A stretch of 64,000 nt of DNA from Scenedesmus sp. ARA3 (taxonomy: Eukaryota > Chlorophyta > Chlorophyceae > Sphaeropleales > Scenedesmaceae). A program made the position numbers and the translations under genes. The DNA is taken from NCBI GenBank assembly GCA_004335835.1, contig RWJK01000985.1, forward strand, positions 24,988-88,987, read 5' to 3'. The stretch's first letter is position 1. Each line of letters begins with the position of its first letter. The notes below the pieces were generated by a model, which did no database searches, was not told where the DNA came from, and was given only the letters and a program-made list of their open reading frames with translations. Below are positions 39,092-50,491 of this stretch, piece by piece.

Positions 39092-42000
39092 CAGCCACCA
39101 CGGCATCGCATTTGTGGCAAGGGGTGACTTCAACAGTCAAGGGGCAGCAGGCAGGGAGGCTCGCCGCTTTGCACACAACCAAGTGGTTGCAGCAAAGGTG
39201 GCAGGCTTGCAGTCAGCCGGCAACGGCGGGCGCCTGCTGCTGGAGGTGAGGCGCGGTTGGGGCTGCCATGTTGACTGATTTAAGGTTGTGCATTGTCCCA
39301 AAACTCTACACGTCCAAGTGTAACTTTCGATCAATTACTTCCAGCTGGTGCGAGCAATGTTTTTGCAGATCGCACAATGCTCGTGGCAGTGTTGCCTTGC
39401 CTAATCTGGTCTGTGCTGCTGCTGCTGCCTGTGGTGCTGCTGCAGCTGAACCAGCCGCTGCTTCCTGGCAAGGGCGCAAAGGGCGGCGCTGCTGCTGGCA
39501 CTGCTGCTGCTGCTGCTGGCGGCGGCAGTAAGCCTGCTGCTGGTGCTGTGGTGGCAGCCACAGTGGTGGCTGTACATGAGCTGGAGCTGGAGATGGCGGT
39601 GGGCAAGGTGGGCAGGGTTTTATGGATGCTGTTTTTCAGGGTTTGAGAATATACTGTTTGTTAGGGCCTTAGGGTCTGGGCCACCAGCGTGGCAGTGCAT
39701 GAGCTGGAGCTGGAGATGGCAGTAGGCAAGGTGGGCAGGGTTTTGTTCGTGACGTTCATCAGGGTTTAAGCAACTGTTTGGGGTTTTGGAGCTGTGGTGT
39801 CAGCCACAATGGTGGCGGTGCATGAGCTGGAGATGGCAGTGGGCAAGGTGCGGTTTGTGACCTGATCTTGGAGATAACTGTCAAGAATTGAACATCCACC
39901 ATCAAATATCATAGTGGTTGAGGCGGCTCATAGCTGTACCTGTGATGCTTTCCGAGTTCTGCCAATGCTGCAGTCTGGTGCGACAGCGCACCCGCACGTC
40001 TCCGAGCTGCAAGAGCGGCTCACAGCGCTGCTTTGAATGCGTCATGCATTGTAATCGCTGAAATGATAAAACTGCTGTTACGTTCGCTTTCATGCTCGCA
40101 GGCTGCAGCCACAGCACACCTGCACGTCTCCGAGCTGCAGGAGCGCCTCACAGCACTACCTTCAGCGCCAAACGGCAACCCGCTCAGTGGCTTCAAGCTG
40201 CAGCAGCTGCTCAGAACCTTCCAAAGAGTATCGGCTCAACTAACATTTGTCTGTTTGCCTTTTTAATCGAAACACAACAAGTTACAAGTAGCTGAATGTT
40301 GCTGCTGTACCTTTTCATGTTTTCCCACATTCCTGCAGGCTGCGGCCACAGCGCACCTGCACGTCTCCGAGCTGCAGGAGCGCCTCACAGCACTACCTTC
40401 AGCACCAAACGGCAACCCCCTCAGCAGCTTCAAGCTGCAGCAGCAGCTGACAGTGGCCTGGCTGGGCCATGTGAGGGGCCTAGGGCACAAGCGCGGCAAA
40501 GAATCGCAGCTGAGTATGCGGCCATCAGTGCTGGCGGCAGCAAAGCAGCAGCAGCAGGTGAGGCATTTTTCAGGATGGGGGTTAAGAAGAACTATTGGGG
40601 CTGTGTTGCTTTTTGCGTTGCAGTGTACCTTGTGTTTTGCCTGTGGTTTGTATGTGTCGAGGTTATGTTTTGGGTTGCTGTTGTGTGGTGGCCTGGCTGG
40701 GCCATGTGAGGGGCCTAGGGCACAAGCGCGGCAAAGAATCCCAACTCAGCATGCGGCCATCAGTGCTGGCGGCAGCAAAGCAGCAGCAGGTGAGACGATT
40801 TCCAGGACCGGGGGCTCAACAAAGCTTCTGGGGTTGTGTTGCTTTTTGCGTTGCAGTGTATCTTGTGTTTTGCCTGTGGTTTGTATGTGTCGAGGTTATG
40901 TTTCGGGTTGCTGTTGTATGGTGGCCTGGCCGGGCCATGTGAGGGGCCTAGGGCACAAGCGGGGCAAAGAACCCCAACTGAGTATGCGGCCGTCAGTGCT
41001 GGCGGCAGCTAAGCAGCAGCAGCAGGTGAGGAAGATGGCGCTCAATCACATGCATCATCACTGTAGCGCTGACACGTGTCTTCCAGTGCGACACTGTGTG
41101 ATGTGAAAAGAACTTTGCAGCATGGTCGAGTCAACTCTACTGCTGCAGGGTGCTGCTCGCACCGGTGCTAACAGCCGCCGACCTACACCCCGGCCTGAAG
41201 GTGGTGGGCTGGGTGGCGGGCTTCACCAAAGATGCCCTGCGGCTGTCAAGCTCAGCCCCTAACCCTGCTGTTTCAAATCTTGATGCTGCAGGGTGCTGGC
41301 AAGGCCAAGCCTGCACACATTCCGTGTTGTTGCTGTCAAAAATCAACACCCAAACACTGTGTTCAATTCTCCTGATTCTGCAGGGTGCCGGCAAGGCCAA
41401 GCTCGCGCCGGTGCTCACAGCCGCCGACCTGCAGCCAGGCCTCAAGGTGGTGGGCTGGGTGGCGGGCTTCACCAGAGATGCCCTCTGGCTGTCAAAGCTC
41501 AGCCCCTAATCCTGGTGTGTCAAATTTTGATGCTGCAGGGTGTCGGCAAGGCCAAGCCTGCACACATTCCGTGTTGTTCCTGTCAAAAATCACACCCAAA
41601 TACTCTGTTACAATGCTCCTGATTCTGCAGGGTGCTGGCAAGGCCAAGCTCGCGCCGGTGCTCACAGCCGCCGATCTACACCCCGGCCTGAAAGTGGTGG
41701 GCTGGCTGGCGGGCTTCACCAAAGATGCACTCTGGCTGTCCCTGGCACCTGAGCTCAAGGGCCGGGTGCACCTGCTGGAGTCAGCCGACAGCCCTGAGGC
41801 TTTAGCGGCAGGATTTGAGGCGCGGTTTAGCATGGGGCAAGGTTTAGTGGCGGTTGTGCTGGGCGTGGATGCAAAGCAGCACACGCTAGATCTGAGCTTG
41901 AGGGGAGATCGGCTGCGGAGAGGGATCTCAGATCCAGCAGCAGCAGCAGCAGGGGCGGCAGCAGCAGCAGCAGACAGGCTGGCTGGCGGTGCGCTGGTGC

Positions 42001-44508
42001 CAGGTCGCATTGTGTCAGTGACAGGGTCTGGGGTTGTGGTTCAGCTGGGGCCTAAAACCCTGGGTGTTGCGGCAGTCACTGACATCCATGACAGCTGGGT
42101 GCCTAATGCCCTGGCAGGGCTCAGCGCTGGGGTTTATGTGCGTGCTAGGGTTTTAGCGGCCGAGGGTGCTAAACCCCGCAGCAGCGGCGCCGCAGCAGCA
42201 GCAGCAGCAGTAGACAGCAAAGGCAGGGTTTTGTTGTCGCTGAGGCCCAGTGAAGGGGGGCAGCTGGCAGCAGAGGAAGGCACAGCAGAAGCAGCAGCGC
42301 TGGCAGCAGCAAGCAAGCAGCGGCAGCAGCAAGGAGCAGCAGCAGCAGCAGCAGGCCTCCTGCTGCAGCCTGATCAGCTGACGGTTGGCAGCAAGGTGAG
42401 TGGCAGGGCTTGCAAACAAGCTGGCGCGGTGTCTGCATGCTGGCTGCTGTCATGCATACAGTTGCCTCTTGTTCTTTTGTTGCACCTGCACTTTATGCAC
42501 TGTATGGGCTGCTGCCGATTAGAACATTTCACAGCTCTTCACTGCATGCTGGTGCCAATTGCAGTTGCCGGGCTGTGTCTCCTTTGCACTGAACATGGAT
42601 GATGGCCTTCCAAGGATATTCCATCAAGTGCCTGACTGCAGTGGCCGGGCAGTCTGTGTCAAGTACACTGCATGCCTGCACTGGCACTCATACTGCCTTG
42701 CTTTTATTGTTCTTTACTTTTAGTATTGGCTGCGCGTTCTCATGTTGTGCTTCATTGCACCCGCAGGTGCAAGGCTACGTGCGCAGCGTGTCGACCAAAG
42801 GCCTGTTCGTAACGCTCGACCGCATCCGCGACGCTCGCGTGAAGCTGTCGCAGCTCTCCGACGGATTCGTCGAGGACCCCGCGGCCGCGTTCCCTGTCGG
42901 CTCGCGCGTCGAGGGCCGAGTTGTGTCGGTCGAGCATACGAAGCCGCCCCCAGCAGCAGCAGCAGCAGCAGCAGCAGTGGATGATGGTGTGCGCGTGGAG
43001 CTGAGCTTGCGGTCTGGTGACGGCCCGGGGCAGCTGCGCACGCTGGCTGACATCAAAGAAGGAGAGCTGACCACTGGCAAGGTGAGCCAGGACAGGTGCT
43101 GTGTCCGTTAGTGTTGAGGGCTTACAGGCCATGTCAGTCGCAGCTTCACTGGTTGTAGCCAGAAGGCCAGCAGGGGGTTTTAGGGCTGAGCTTGCAGATG
43201 TCAAAGGGGAGCTGACCACTGGCAAGGTGCGCAGAAAGCGCGGGTGCCCTGTGTAGAACATCTGATATCTTGTGTTGGTGTTTAGGGCGCACACAACATG
43301 TCGGTTTCAGAGTTCATGGTTTGCAGCGCAACATCCTTGTTCACAGGTGCGCCGAGTGGAGCGCTACGGCACGGGTATTCCACTGTTGCATTCCCTGGGT
43401 GGTTTGCCCAACCCCGCTGCTGCTGCCGCCGCTGCCGCTGCTGATGCTGATGCTGCTGCTGCTGCCGCCGCTGCTGATGCTGCTGCTGCTGCTTTACAGG
43501 TGCGCCGCGTGGAGCGCTATGGCGTGTTTGTTGAGCTGTCGCGCTCGCGCGTGAGCGGCCTCGTGCACGTCTCCAACAATTTCCTGCTGCTGCGGCTGCT
43601 GCCCTCCTCAAAACCCTGAACCCTCTTGCTGCTGCTGCCATCCCTGAACCCTGAAACCTTTCACTTGCAGGTGCGCCGCGTGGAGCGCTACGGCGTTTTC
43701 GTTGAGCTGTCGCGCTCGCGCGTGAGCGGCCTGGTGCACGTCTCTAAGACAGGCCTGCCTGGCCACGTGAAAGAGAAAGACCTGGCTGCTGCTTTCAGCC
43801 CGGGGCAGGCGGTGCGGGTGCGGGTGCTGGCTGTGGATGCTGAAGCTGGAAAAGTGACGCTGAGCATGCAGCCGGAGCTGCTGGTTGGGAGTGATGATGA
43901 AGATGATGATGCAGGAAACGAGCAGCAGCAAGGTGAGAGCAAGCACACCCACTGGTTCTATGGTTTGAACCGCCATGCAATGTTGTCTGCCTGTTAAATT
44001 TAACAGGTTTTGGACAGCTGGTTGGGTGCTGGCTGTGGATGCTGAAAGCGGGAAAGGACGTGGATCATGCAGCCGGAGCTGCTGGTGGGCAGCGAGGATG
44101 AAGATGACGAGCAGCAGCAGCAGCAAGGTGAGAGCAAGCACACACACTTCTTCGCTTTGGATGGCGTTATAGTGGGGTCTGGTTGATGAAATTGATATAC
44201 TTATTGGCAGCTGTGTAGGTGCTGGCTGTTGTGGATGCTGGGGGTGGCAAGGTGGCGCTGAGCATGCAGCCGGAGCTGCTGGTGCGCAGCGAGGATGAAG
44301 ATGATGATGCAGGAAATGAGCAGCAGCAAGGTGAGAGCAAGCGCACACACTGGTTCTGTGGTGTCAATCGCCATGCAATGTTGTCTGCCTGTTAAGATTG
44401 ACCATGTTTGGGACAGCTGGGTGGGTGCTGGCTGTGGATGCTGAGGGCAGGAAAGTGACGCTGAGCATGCAGCCGGAGCTGCTGGTTGGGAGTGTGATGA
44501 AGATGATG

Positions 44509-44539
<31 letters not shown>

Positions 44540-45443
44540 GGGTGAGTGCTGCGTTCACTTATCGTGGTGGCGCACAGGTTATGCTGCCTTAGTGCCATGT
44601 GATGCCGTCTCCTTCAGCTCTTCTGGCTGTGTTTCCCATTGCTTTATGTTGTGTGTGCAGGCAAGAAGCGCGGCAAGGCAGCTGCAGACTTTGATGAGGA
44701 GGTTGTTGCTGACCCAGCTTTGGCGCCTGCTGCTGCTGCCCCTGCCACTTGCTGCTATAAGTGAGCAGAAGCGCGGCAAGGCGGCATTAGATATTTGATG
44801 AGGAGATTGATGCTGACTCATCTGCTGCTGCTGCTGCTGCCGATGATCTAACACAGTTTCTTCACGCAGCCAAAAAGCACGGCAAAGCGGCTGCAGATTT
44901 TGCTCAGCTCATGGTCGCTGATCCATCTGCTGCTGCTGCTGCCGGTGTTCTTACACACCTCTTTCATGCAGCCAAGAAACACGGCAAAGCGGCTGCAGAC
45001 TTTGATGAGGAGATGGATTCTAACACATCTGCTGCTGCTGCTGCCGATGTCCTTGCTGCTGCACCTGCACATGTCTGCATACAGCTAAGAAGCGCGGCAA
45101 GGCGGCGGCTAACTTTGATGAGGAGATGGTCATTGCTAACTGATCTACTGCTGCTGCTGCCGATGTTCTTACACACTTTCCTCATGCAGCCAAGAAGCGT
45201 GGCAAGGCGGCAGCTGACTTTGATGAGGAGATGGTTGACGCGCTGGAGGCAGAGGAGGATGAAGGTGAAGACGAGGAGTCTGAAGAAGGTGAGAGGTTTT
45301 AGATTACAAGGTGATCTCTTGATGAGCGAATCCGTTGCGTGCGCTGCTGCACCGGCCTGTTGCTACATGCACAGCTTGCAATGACGGACTAGATTCCATA
45401 TGGCGCGCCATACAGCTGATCGTTGGTGTCAAGAATGTTGACA

Positions 45444-45489
<46 letters not shown>

Positions 45490-47265
45490 AGGCTCTGAGG
45501 GCAGCATGGGCTTGGATGACATGGATGCCAGCGAGGATGATGATGACGAAGATGAAGATGAGGATGAGGGTGCGTGGCTGGCATTTGACCATGCTTGATG
45601 TGTACTGCTGACTTTGGGTGATGATGATGTTGATGATGCTGATTATATATACTGCTGGCTTGTATGAGGAGGTGAGGGTGAGGATGAGGCTGAGGGTGCG
45701 TGGCTGGAGTTTGACCATGCTTGATGTGTACTGCTGACTTTGGATGATGGTGATGATGGATACTGCTTACTATGTATGAGGGTGAGGGTGTGTGGTTGAT
45801 GGGGCCTGACTGATGGTGGTCCAGCTCAGGGCCATCAGCGATTGAGAGACCTGCTTATTCTTCTGTGTTTGAAGGTTCTGGCCGTTCTGGCCCTGGCTTG
45901 GGGGTTTGCCCCTTCTGGTCAGGAACCACCTGAGGTGGTTTGGGAGTGGCTGCCTTTCTGGGCCCCCTCTTGCTAGCAAAACGTGTAATTGATTGATTGA
46001 TTGACTGATGGGGCGCTGCTCTGCATGTTGTGTGTCTGCCTGCTGCCACCTGCTGCTGCACTTGACATGCTGCTGCTGTTGTTGTGCGTCAACTTGCAGA
46101 CGATGATGATTCAGAGCAGCAGCTGGGCAGTGAGGACGAGGCAGCAGGCAGCAGCGATGATGATGATGATGCCAGCGAAGGAGAAACAGATGACAGCGAA
46201 AGCGATGACGAGGCTGCTGCTGCTGCTGCTGCAAACGGCGTTGCAGCGCCCGCTGCTGCTGCTGCTGACTGGGGGGAGCTGCAGCTGCAGGATGCAGCAG
46301 ATGCTAGCGGCGCAGCAGCAGCAGCAAACGGCGGCGCGGAGCTCAGCCGGGGAGAGAAGAAGCGCCTCAAAGCAGCAAAGGAGGCGGAGTTGAGAGCAGC
46401 AGAGCGGGCGAGGCTTGCAGGAGACGCTGCTCCGGAGAGTGCTGCGGGCTATGAGCAGCAGCTGCTGTCGGAGCCCAACAGCAGCTTCCTGTGGGTCAAG
46501 TACATGGCCTTCCAGCTCAAGCTGGGTGCGTCTGACCAAGAGCCTGACCGGATTTGACCATGTTTGACCGAGTTTGACCATGTTTGACTGACGACAGCTG
46601 TCAGTATACAAGGCGTTGACTGTGCGGTACCTGCCTTTCATCGCTTGCTTTACCCAACAACTGTTTCTACAACTCCTCATAGCTTTCGACCTGGATTCAG
46701 CGTCGAGTTTCGTCCCTCATGGGCTACATCAAAGTTGTGTTTGATGTCCTGCTGTCTTCCTGCAGGCGAGATCGATGCTGCGCGGCAGGTGGCTGAGCGC
46801 GCGCTGAAAACCATCGCGATGACATCTGAGCGCGACAAGTTCAACGTGTGGGTGGCGCTGATGAATTTGGAGAACGCGTATGGAGGGGCGAATGCTGAGG
46901 ACGCGCTGATGGCCGTGTTCAAGCGGTGAGTGCTGTGGGTTGCTTATCTGGTGTGTGCTGTGGGTTCAGAGCGTGTGTGGTGGTACCTTTGTGTGGTGTT
47001 GCGCACTGCAGACGCAGGGATGTGCAGGTGCGGGGTTGCTGGGGTGCGGTTGTGTGGGTGGCGCTGATGAACCTGGAAAATGCATATGGAGGGGCAGGCG
47101 CAGAGACGCGCTGATGGCGGTGTTCAAACGGTGAGTGCTGCAAGTGCATGCAATGACAGAAGCCGTCGTCCTTCAGCTAAGGATTCTGAACAGGCTGAAA
47201 GATTTGAAGTTATGGCAGTGCATTTGTTGATGATGCCGTACATTCCCGAGTGCTGACAAGTTTGA

Positions 47266-47360
<95 letters not shown>

Positions 47361-49860
47361 AGTGCTGTGGGCTACTGTGAGCACAAGCCGCTGTACCTGG
47401 CACTGCTCGGGATCCTGGAGCGCAGCGGCAGGCACGTGCTGGCTGGCGAGGTGTGGCGCACTGCCACCAAGAAGTTCAACACCAGCTGCAAGGTGAGCAG
47501 TGGGTCAAGACAGGGTGCTTGGCCGTTTGGATGCCTGTTGAACTGCATCTTAGTGATGGAAACGTCAAGCCTGGCAGGCGAGGTGTGGCGCACTGCCACC
47601 AAAAAGTTCAACACGAGCTGCAAGGTGCGGCCTTTTGTGGTGCCAGCAGAGGGGTAACTGCACGGGCTGGCGACACAGCGACAGCTGAGTAACTTTTGTG
47701 TGTGAGCGTTTGAGGGCGTTTGGTCACATGGTGACAGAGGGACCGCATTTTGAGTGTGTGGAAGTGGTTTGAGTGTATGGAGGCGAGCGGCACCAGCTGG
47801 CAAGGTGTGGCGCACTGCCACCAAGAAGTTCAACACCAGCTGCAAGGTAAGCGGAACAAACAGTGGATCGGCCTTCTTGGATGCTTCTTAGCAACTGAAG
47901 ATTGAGCTTGGCAGCTGAGGTGGGTTTCGCAGCGGCCAATAAGTTTCAACGCGAGTTGCAAGGTAAGCAGAACAAACAGAGGATTTGGGTGCTTCTTGGT
48001 ACTTGGGGTTTGAAGCCTGGCAGGCGAGGTGTGGCGCACTGCCACCAAGAAGTTCAACACCAGCTGCAAGGTGAGCGGAACAAACAATGGGTCGGCCTTC
48101 TTGGATGCTTCTTAGTAACTGGAAGATGGAGCCTGGCAGCCGAGGTGGTTTTCACAGTGGCCAAGAAGTTCAACGCCAGTTGCAAGGTGCGCACTGGCAG
48201 TGTGAATGCTTGAGGGTGTGTGGTCACTTGTTGACAAATGGATATCTGGCAGGCGCTTGCTGCTTTAATGCAAGTGCTATCGCTGACACGGCAATGTGCC
48301 GGCTGTTGCTGCTGTTGCTGCTGCTGCTGCGCGATGTGGCGTGCAGGTGTGGCTGGGTGCATACGAGTCAGCACTGCAGGCAGCAGCCAGGGCAGCAGCA
48401 GAGGATGCAGCACAGCCAGGTCGCACAGCAGCAGCAGCAGCAGACGGCGGCGCTGCCGCGCGGCAGGTTTTGGAGCGGGCGCTGAAGTCACTTCCGAAGC
48501 GCAAGCATGTCAAGGCGCTGCTGCGGTGAGATACTGATACTGGTCTGTCTGAGTGGATCGTCATCATTAACATCATGTTTACCGATCAAGCCGTAGCTTA
48601 ATTTATATGGGAGGGTGTGCCAGGTGTAACCTGCATGCGGTGTATATTATACAAATTGGTATAAATTACAAGTTACGGTGTGCTGCATCAATCATAAGGA
48701 TCATTATAGGTGGATCATCATTCTGTCTGAGTGGATGTCCAAGGTTGTGATGGCCTGCCTGCCCCTGCTGCTGAAGTGCTGCGCTGGCTGAGTTCAGCAG
48801 CGGCTGTGCTGACCCTGCTGCTGTGCTCCCCGTGCTGCTGCTGCTGCTGCTGCTGCTGCAGTGCCGCGCTGGCTGAGTTCCGTGGCGGCTGTGCTGAGCG
48901 GGGCCGCAGCGTCCTTGAAGGACTGCTTGCCAACTACCCCAAGCGCACCGACATCTGGAACGTGTACATCGACCAGGTGGGGCCCTGAGTTGTTTGCAGA
49001 GTTTTTTTGACTTTAATCGTTGCACAAAGAGTGTTTGTTATCAGCAGCATCCTTGAGGGGTTGCCTGCCAACTACGTAGGTATACCCCAAGCGCACCGAC
49101 ATCTGGAACGTGTACATCGACCAGGTAGGTGCCTCAGTTTAAACCCCTTTATTTCATTCACACTCAACATCCAGCCAGCTCCTCACCAATATTTCACATT
49201 GAACATGTGCGGGCCCTGGGCGCTGCTGTTGCGCGCCACCAGCCTGGGCCTGCCCCGTAAGAAGCTGCATGCTCAAATATCACAGTTTTGGAAGTTACAA
49301 GAGTAACCTCGCCCGTTGGGGAGGCAATGACAGGCTCATAGGGCAGAGGAAAAAGCAACCTTGACCGGTTCTATCACCTCAATGGTTTTGCAATGCCAAT
49401 TTGCAAGAAGTGAAGAACGGCGATGCCCCGCGCACGCGGGCGCTGCTGGCCCGCGCCACCAGCCTGGGCCTGCCGCCAACTTAATAACGCCCTGAAACCA
49501 TTGGCTTTTTGTGCTGCTTGCAGGAATGGAAGAACGGCGATACCCCGCGCACGTGGGCGCTGCTGTCGCGCGCCACCAGCCTGGGCCTGCCGCCTCAGAA
49601 ACCGCACGCTCCAATCACTTATCACCTTGTCACTTGTTATTTTCCATGCGAATCTGCAGGAGGTGAAGGGAGGTGATGCCCCGCGCACGCGGGCGCTGCT
49701 GGCCCGCGCCACCAGCCTGGGCCTGCCCCCAAAGAAGATGAAGGTGCTGTTCCGGCGCTGGCTGGAGTTTGAGCAGCAGCACGGCAGCAGCGCTGACGTG
49801 GCGGCGGTGAAGCAGCGTGCAGTAGAGTACATGGCGAGCCAGGCGCTGCGCAACAACTGA
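29633..49860 (+). CDS. RRP5: rRNA biogenesis protein RRP5 (S1 repeats plus C-terminal HAT/TPR repeats)
   Basis: 28 exons, all GT-AG and in frame, total 6,726 nt or 2,241 aa: 29633-29839, 30333-30410, 31123-31230, 31559-31757, 32030-32241, 32583-32840, 33275-33378, 34243-34618, 34874-35341, 35784-36015, 36291-36671, 37101-37350, 37920-38082, 38300-38387, 38755-39245, 39446-39607, 40339-40557, 41631-42395, 42767-43081, 43671-43932, 45190-45288, 45492-45569, 46100-46525, 46766-46925, 47363-47492, 48347-48525, 48862-48976, 49660-49860. The N-terminus has the family signature [18 protein letters not shown] long series of S1 RNA-binding repeats follows (for example [20 protein letters not shown] and [20 protein letters not shown]). 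Then comes an acidic Asp/Glu linker and HAT repeats ([50 protein letters not shown]). RRP5 acts in the nucleolus in pre-rRNA cleavage for both subunits. It exceeds human PDCD11 in length through Ala/Gln/Ser insertions. Confidence 0.95.
31922..32110 (+). repeat. Acceptor-side copy of RRP5 exon 5 start
   Basis: The exon-5 start at 32030 ([17 protein letters not shown]) is preceded by a copy at 31928 ([16 protein letters not shown]) with its own CTGCAG acceptor. Confidence 0.75.
33520..34330 (+). repeat. RRP5 arrays around the exon 7-8 intron
   Basis: The exon-7 end ([13 protein letters not shown] region) is copied at 33520-33573 with a GTGCAA donor. The exon-8 start ([20 protein letters not shown]) occurs at 33728, 33852, 34048 and 34243. 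The third copy has lost its acceptor AG (GCAC instead of GCAG). Only 34243 opens into the full 376-nt exon. Confidence 0.88.
39960..40557 (+). repeat. Acceptor-side array of RRP5 exon 17 start, 3 copies
   Basis: Segments encoding about [19 protein letters not shown] begin near 39972, 40101 and 40339, each after a GCAG acceptor. The last copy is the intact exon. Confidence 0.82.
40440..41025 (+). repeat. Donor-side array of RRP5 exon 17 end, 3 copies
   Basis: Units encoding about [20 protein letters not shown] end in CAG before GTGAG at 40557, 40789 and 41025 (spacing 232 and 236 bp). The intervening intron sequence is copied as well, with high identity, which implies recent duplication. Confidence 0.88.
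41149..41760 (+). repeat. Acceptor-side array of RRP5 exon 18 start, 5 copies
   Basis: Exon starts encoding about [20 protein letters not shown] begin at 41149, 41292, 41384, 41539 and 41631. Spacing alternates (143, 92, 155, 92 bp), showing a compound unit of about 247 bp that was itself duplicated. The short copies at 41292 and 41539 diverge after [10 protein letters not shown]. Confidence 0.88.
43183..43760 (+). repeat. RRP5 exon 19 end and exon 20 start copies
   Basis: The exon-19 end (ELTTGK plus donor) is copied at 43183-43227. The exon-20 start ([20 protein letters not shown]) occurs at 43347, 43500 and 43671, each after a CAG acceptor; only the last leads into the complete S1 domain. 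Confidence 0.85.
43825..44541 (+). repeat. Donor-side array of RRP5 exon 20 end, 4 copies
   Basis: Units encoding about [20 protein letters not shown] plus an acidic and Gln tail end before GTGAG at 43932, 44127, 44330 and 44541 (spacing 195, 203 and 211 bp). The first copy is attached to the intact exon. Confidence 0.88.
44661..45240 (+). repeat. Acceptor-side array of RRP5 exon 21 start, 6 copies
   Basis: Exon starts encoding about [15 protein letters not shown] begin at 44661, 44769, 44870, 44972, 45085 and 45190 (spacing 108, 101, 102, 113 and 105 bp). Each is preceded by CTG repeats and an AG. Only the last copy continues into the rest of the exon ([15 protein letters not shown]). Confidence 0.9.
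45560..45750 (+). repeat. Donor-side copy of RRP5 exon 22 end
   Basis: About 60 bp covering the acidic exon end, the GTGCGT donor and the following intron are repeated at 45672-45745 with near identity. Confidence 0.78.
46551..46588 (+). repeat. TTTGACC tandem motif in RRP5 intron
   Basis: Four TTTGACC/TTTGACT units alternate with CATG or GAG spacers right after exon 23. It matches the motif at 22890-22932 in an unrelated gene. Confidence 0.7.
47268..47362 (+). repeat. Long CTG microsatellite abutting a 3' splice site
   Basis: About 31 uninterrupted CTG units end directly in the CTGCAG acceptor of RRP5 exon 25. It serves as the whole pyrimidine-rich tract of that splice site. Confidence 0.9.
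47435..48186 (+). repeat. Donor-side array of RRP5 exon 25 end, 6 copies
   Basis: Units encoding about [17 protein letters not shown] end before a GT donor at 47492, 47623, 47846, 47962, 48070 and 48186 (spacing 131, 223, 116, 108 and 116 bp). Donors vary (GTGAGC, GTGCGG, GTAAGC, GTGCGC). The fourth and sixth copies have decayed protein sequence but keep the donor. Confidence 0.9.
49060..49740 (+). repeat. RRP5 exon 27 end copy and exon 28 start array
   Basis: The exon-27 end ([13 protein letters not shown]) is repeated at 49088-49123 with a GTAGGT donor. The exon-28 start ([19 protein letters not shown]) recurs near 49218, 49410, 49525 and 49660. One copy near 49405 has a mutated acceptor (CAA). 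Only 49660 leads to the stop codon. Confidence 0.87.
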
Positions 49861-50011
49861 GCGGCGCTGCTATAGTTTCTGTTGTTTTGCCAGAAATCGT
49901 GTTATGTTGTCTGTGTTTGCCCGGCAAGCCTGCCGGCTGCTGCAGGACGTTGCCTTGAGCTCGGCGAGGCCGCACTATGCAGTGCCACTGCTGCGGCAGC
50001 AGTCGCTGCTG

Positions 50012-50016
50012 TGTAA
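50012..50016 (+). terminator. Poly(A) signal TGTAA for RRP5
   Basis: TGTAA lies about 150 bp after the RRP5 stop codon, a normal distance for green algae. Confidence 0.55.
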
Positions 50017-50491
50017 CCAACCATCAGTTACCAAAGTAGGGTTATAGGCCCACCCACTGGCACTAAGGAGCCAGACATTCAGTGGATTCTACAAAGAATA
50101 CGCAGTATGCACAGACTCACAGACAGCGGATGATTTTGTCCATCACAGGAGTCCTGCCATGGTGGCCAGGGCCCCTTCTGGATATCTGAGTGAGCAAGTT
50201 GATCACATATTGAATATGTTGAAATCAGGTATTGCAAAATGTACCTCCTGCAACTCTTGTTACTTACAGCCGTGACTGGTGCAGCACAGCCTGCTGTGAC
50301 TGCTGCAACCTGCAGTCATTGCAGGGTGCAAGTGTGAGTGCAGATGTTCACGCAGGCCTTGCCGGCTGGTCTGGTTTGGCTGGAGTAATGGGCCTTACAT
50401 TAGCGCTTAAAATCTGCGAGCAGCTAGTGAGATTTGGTGGAACGTCGGCTGTGCACTGAAAGTCAAATTGTCAGCACTAGGCCACTGTGAC

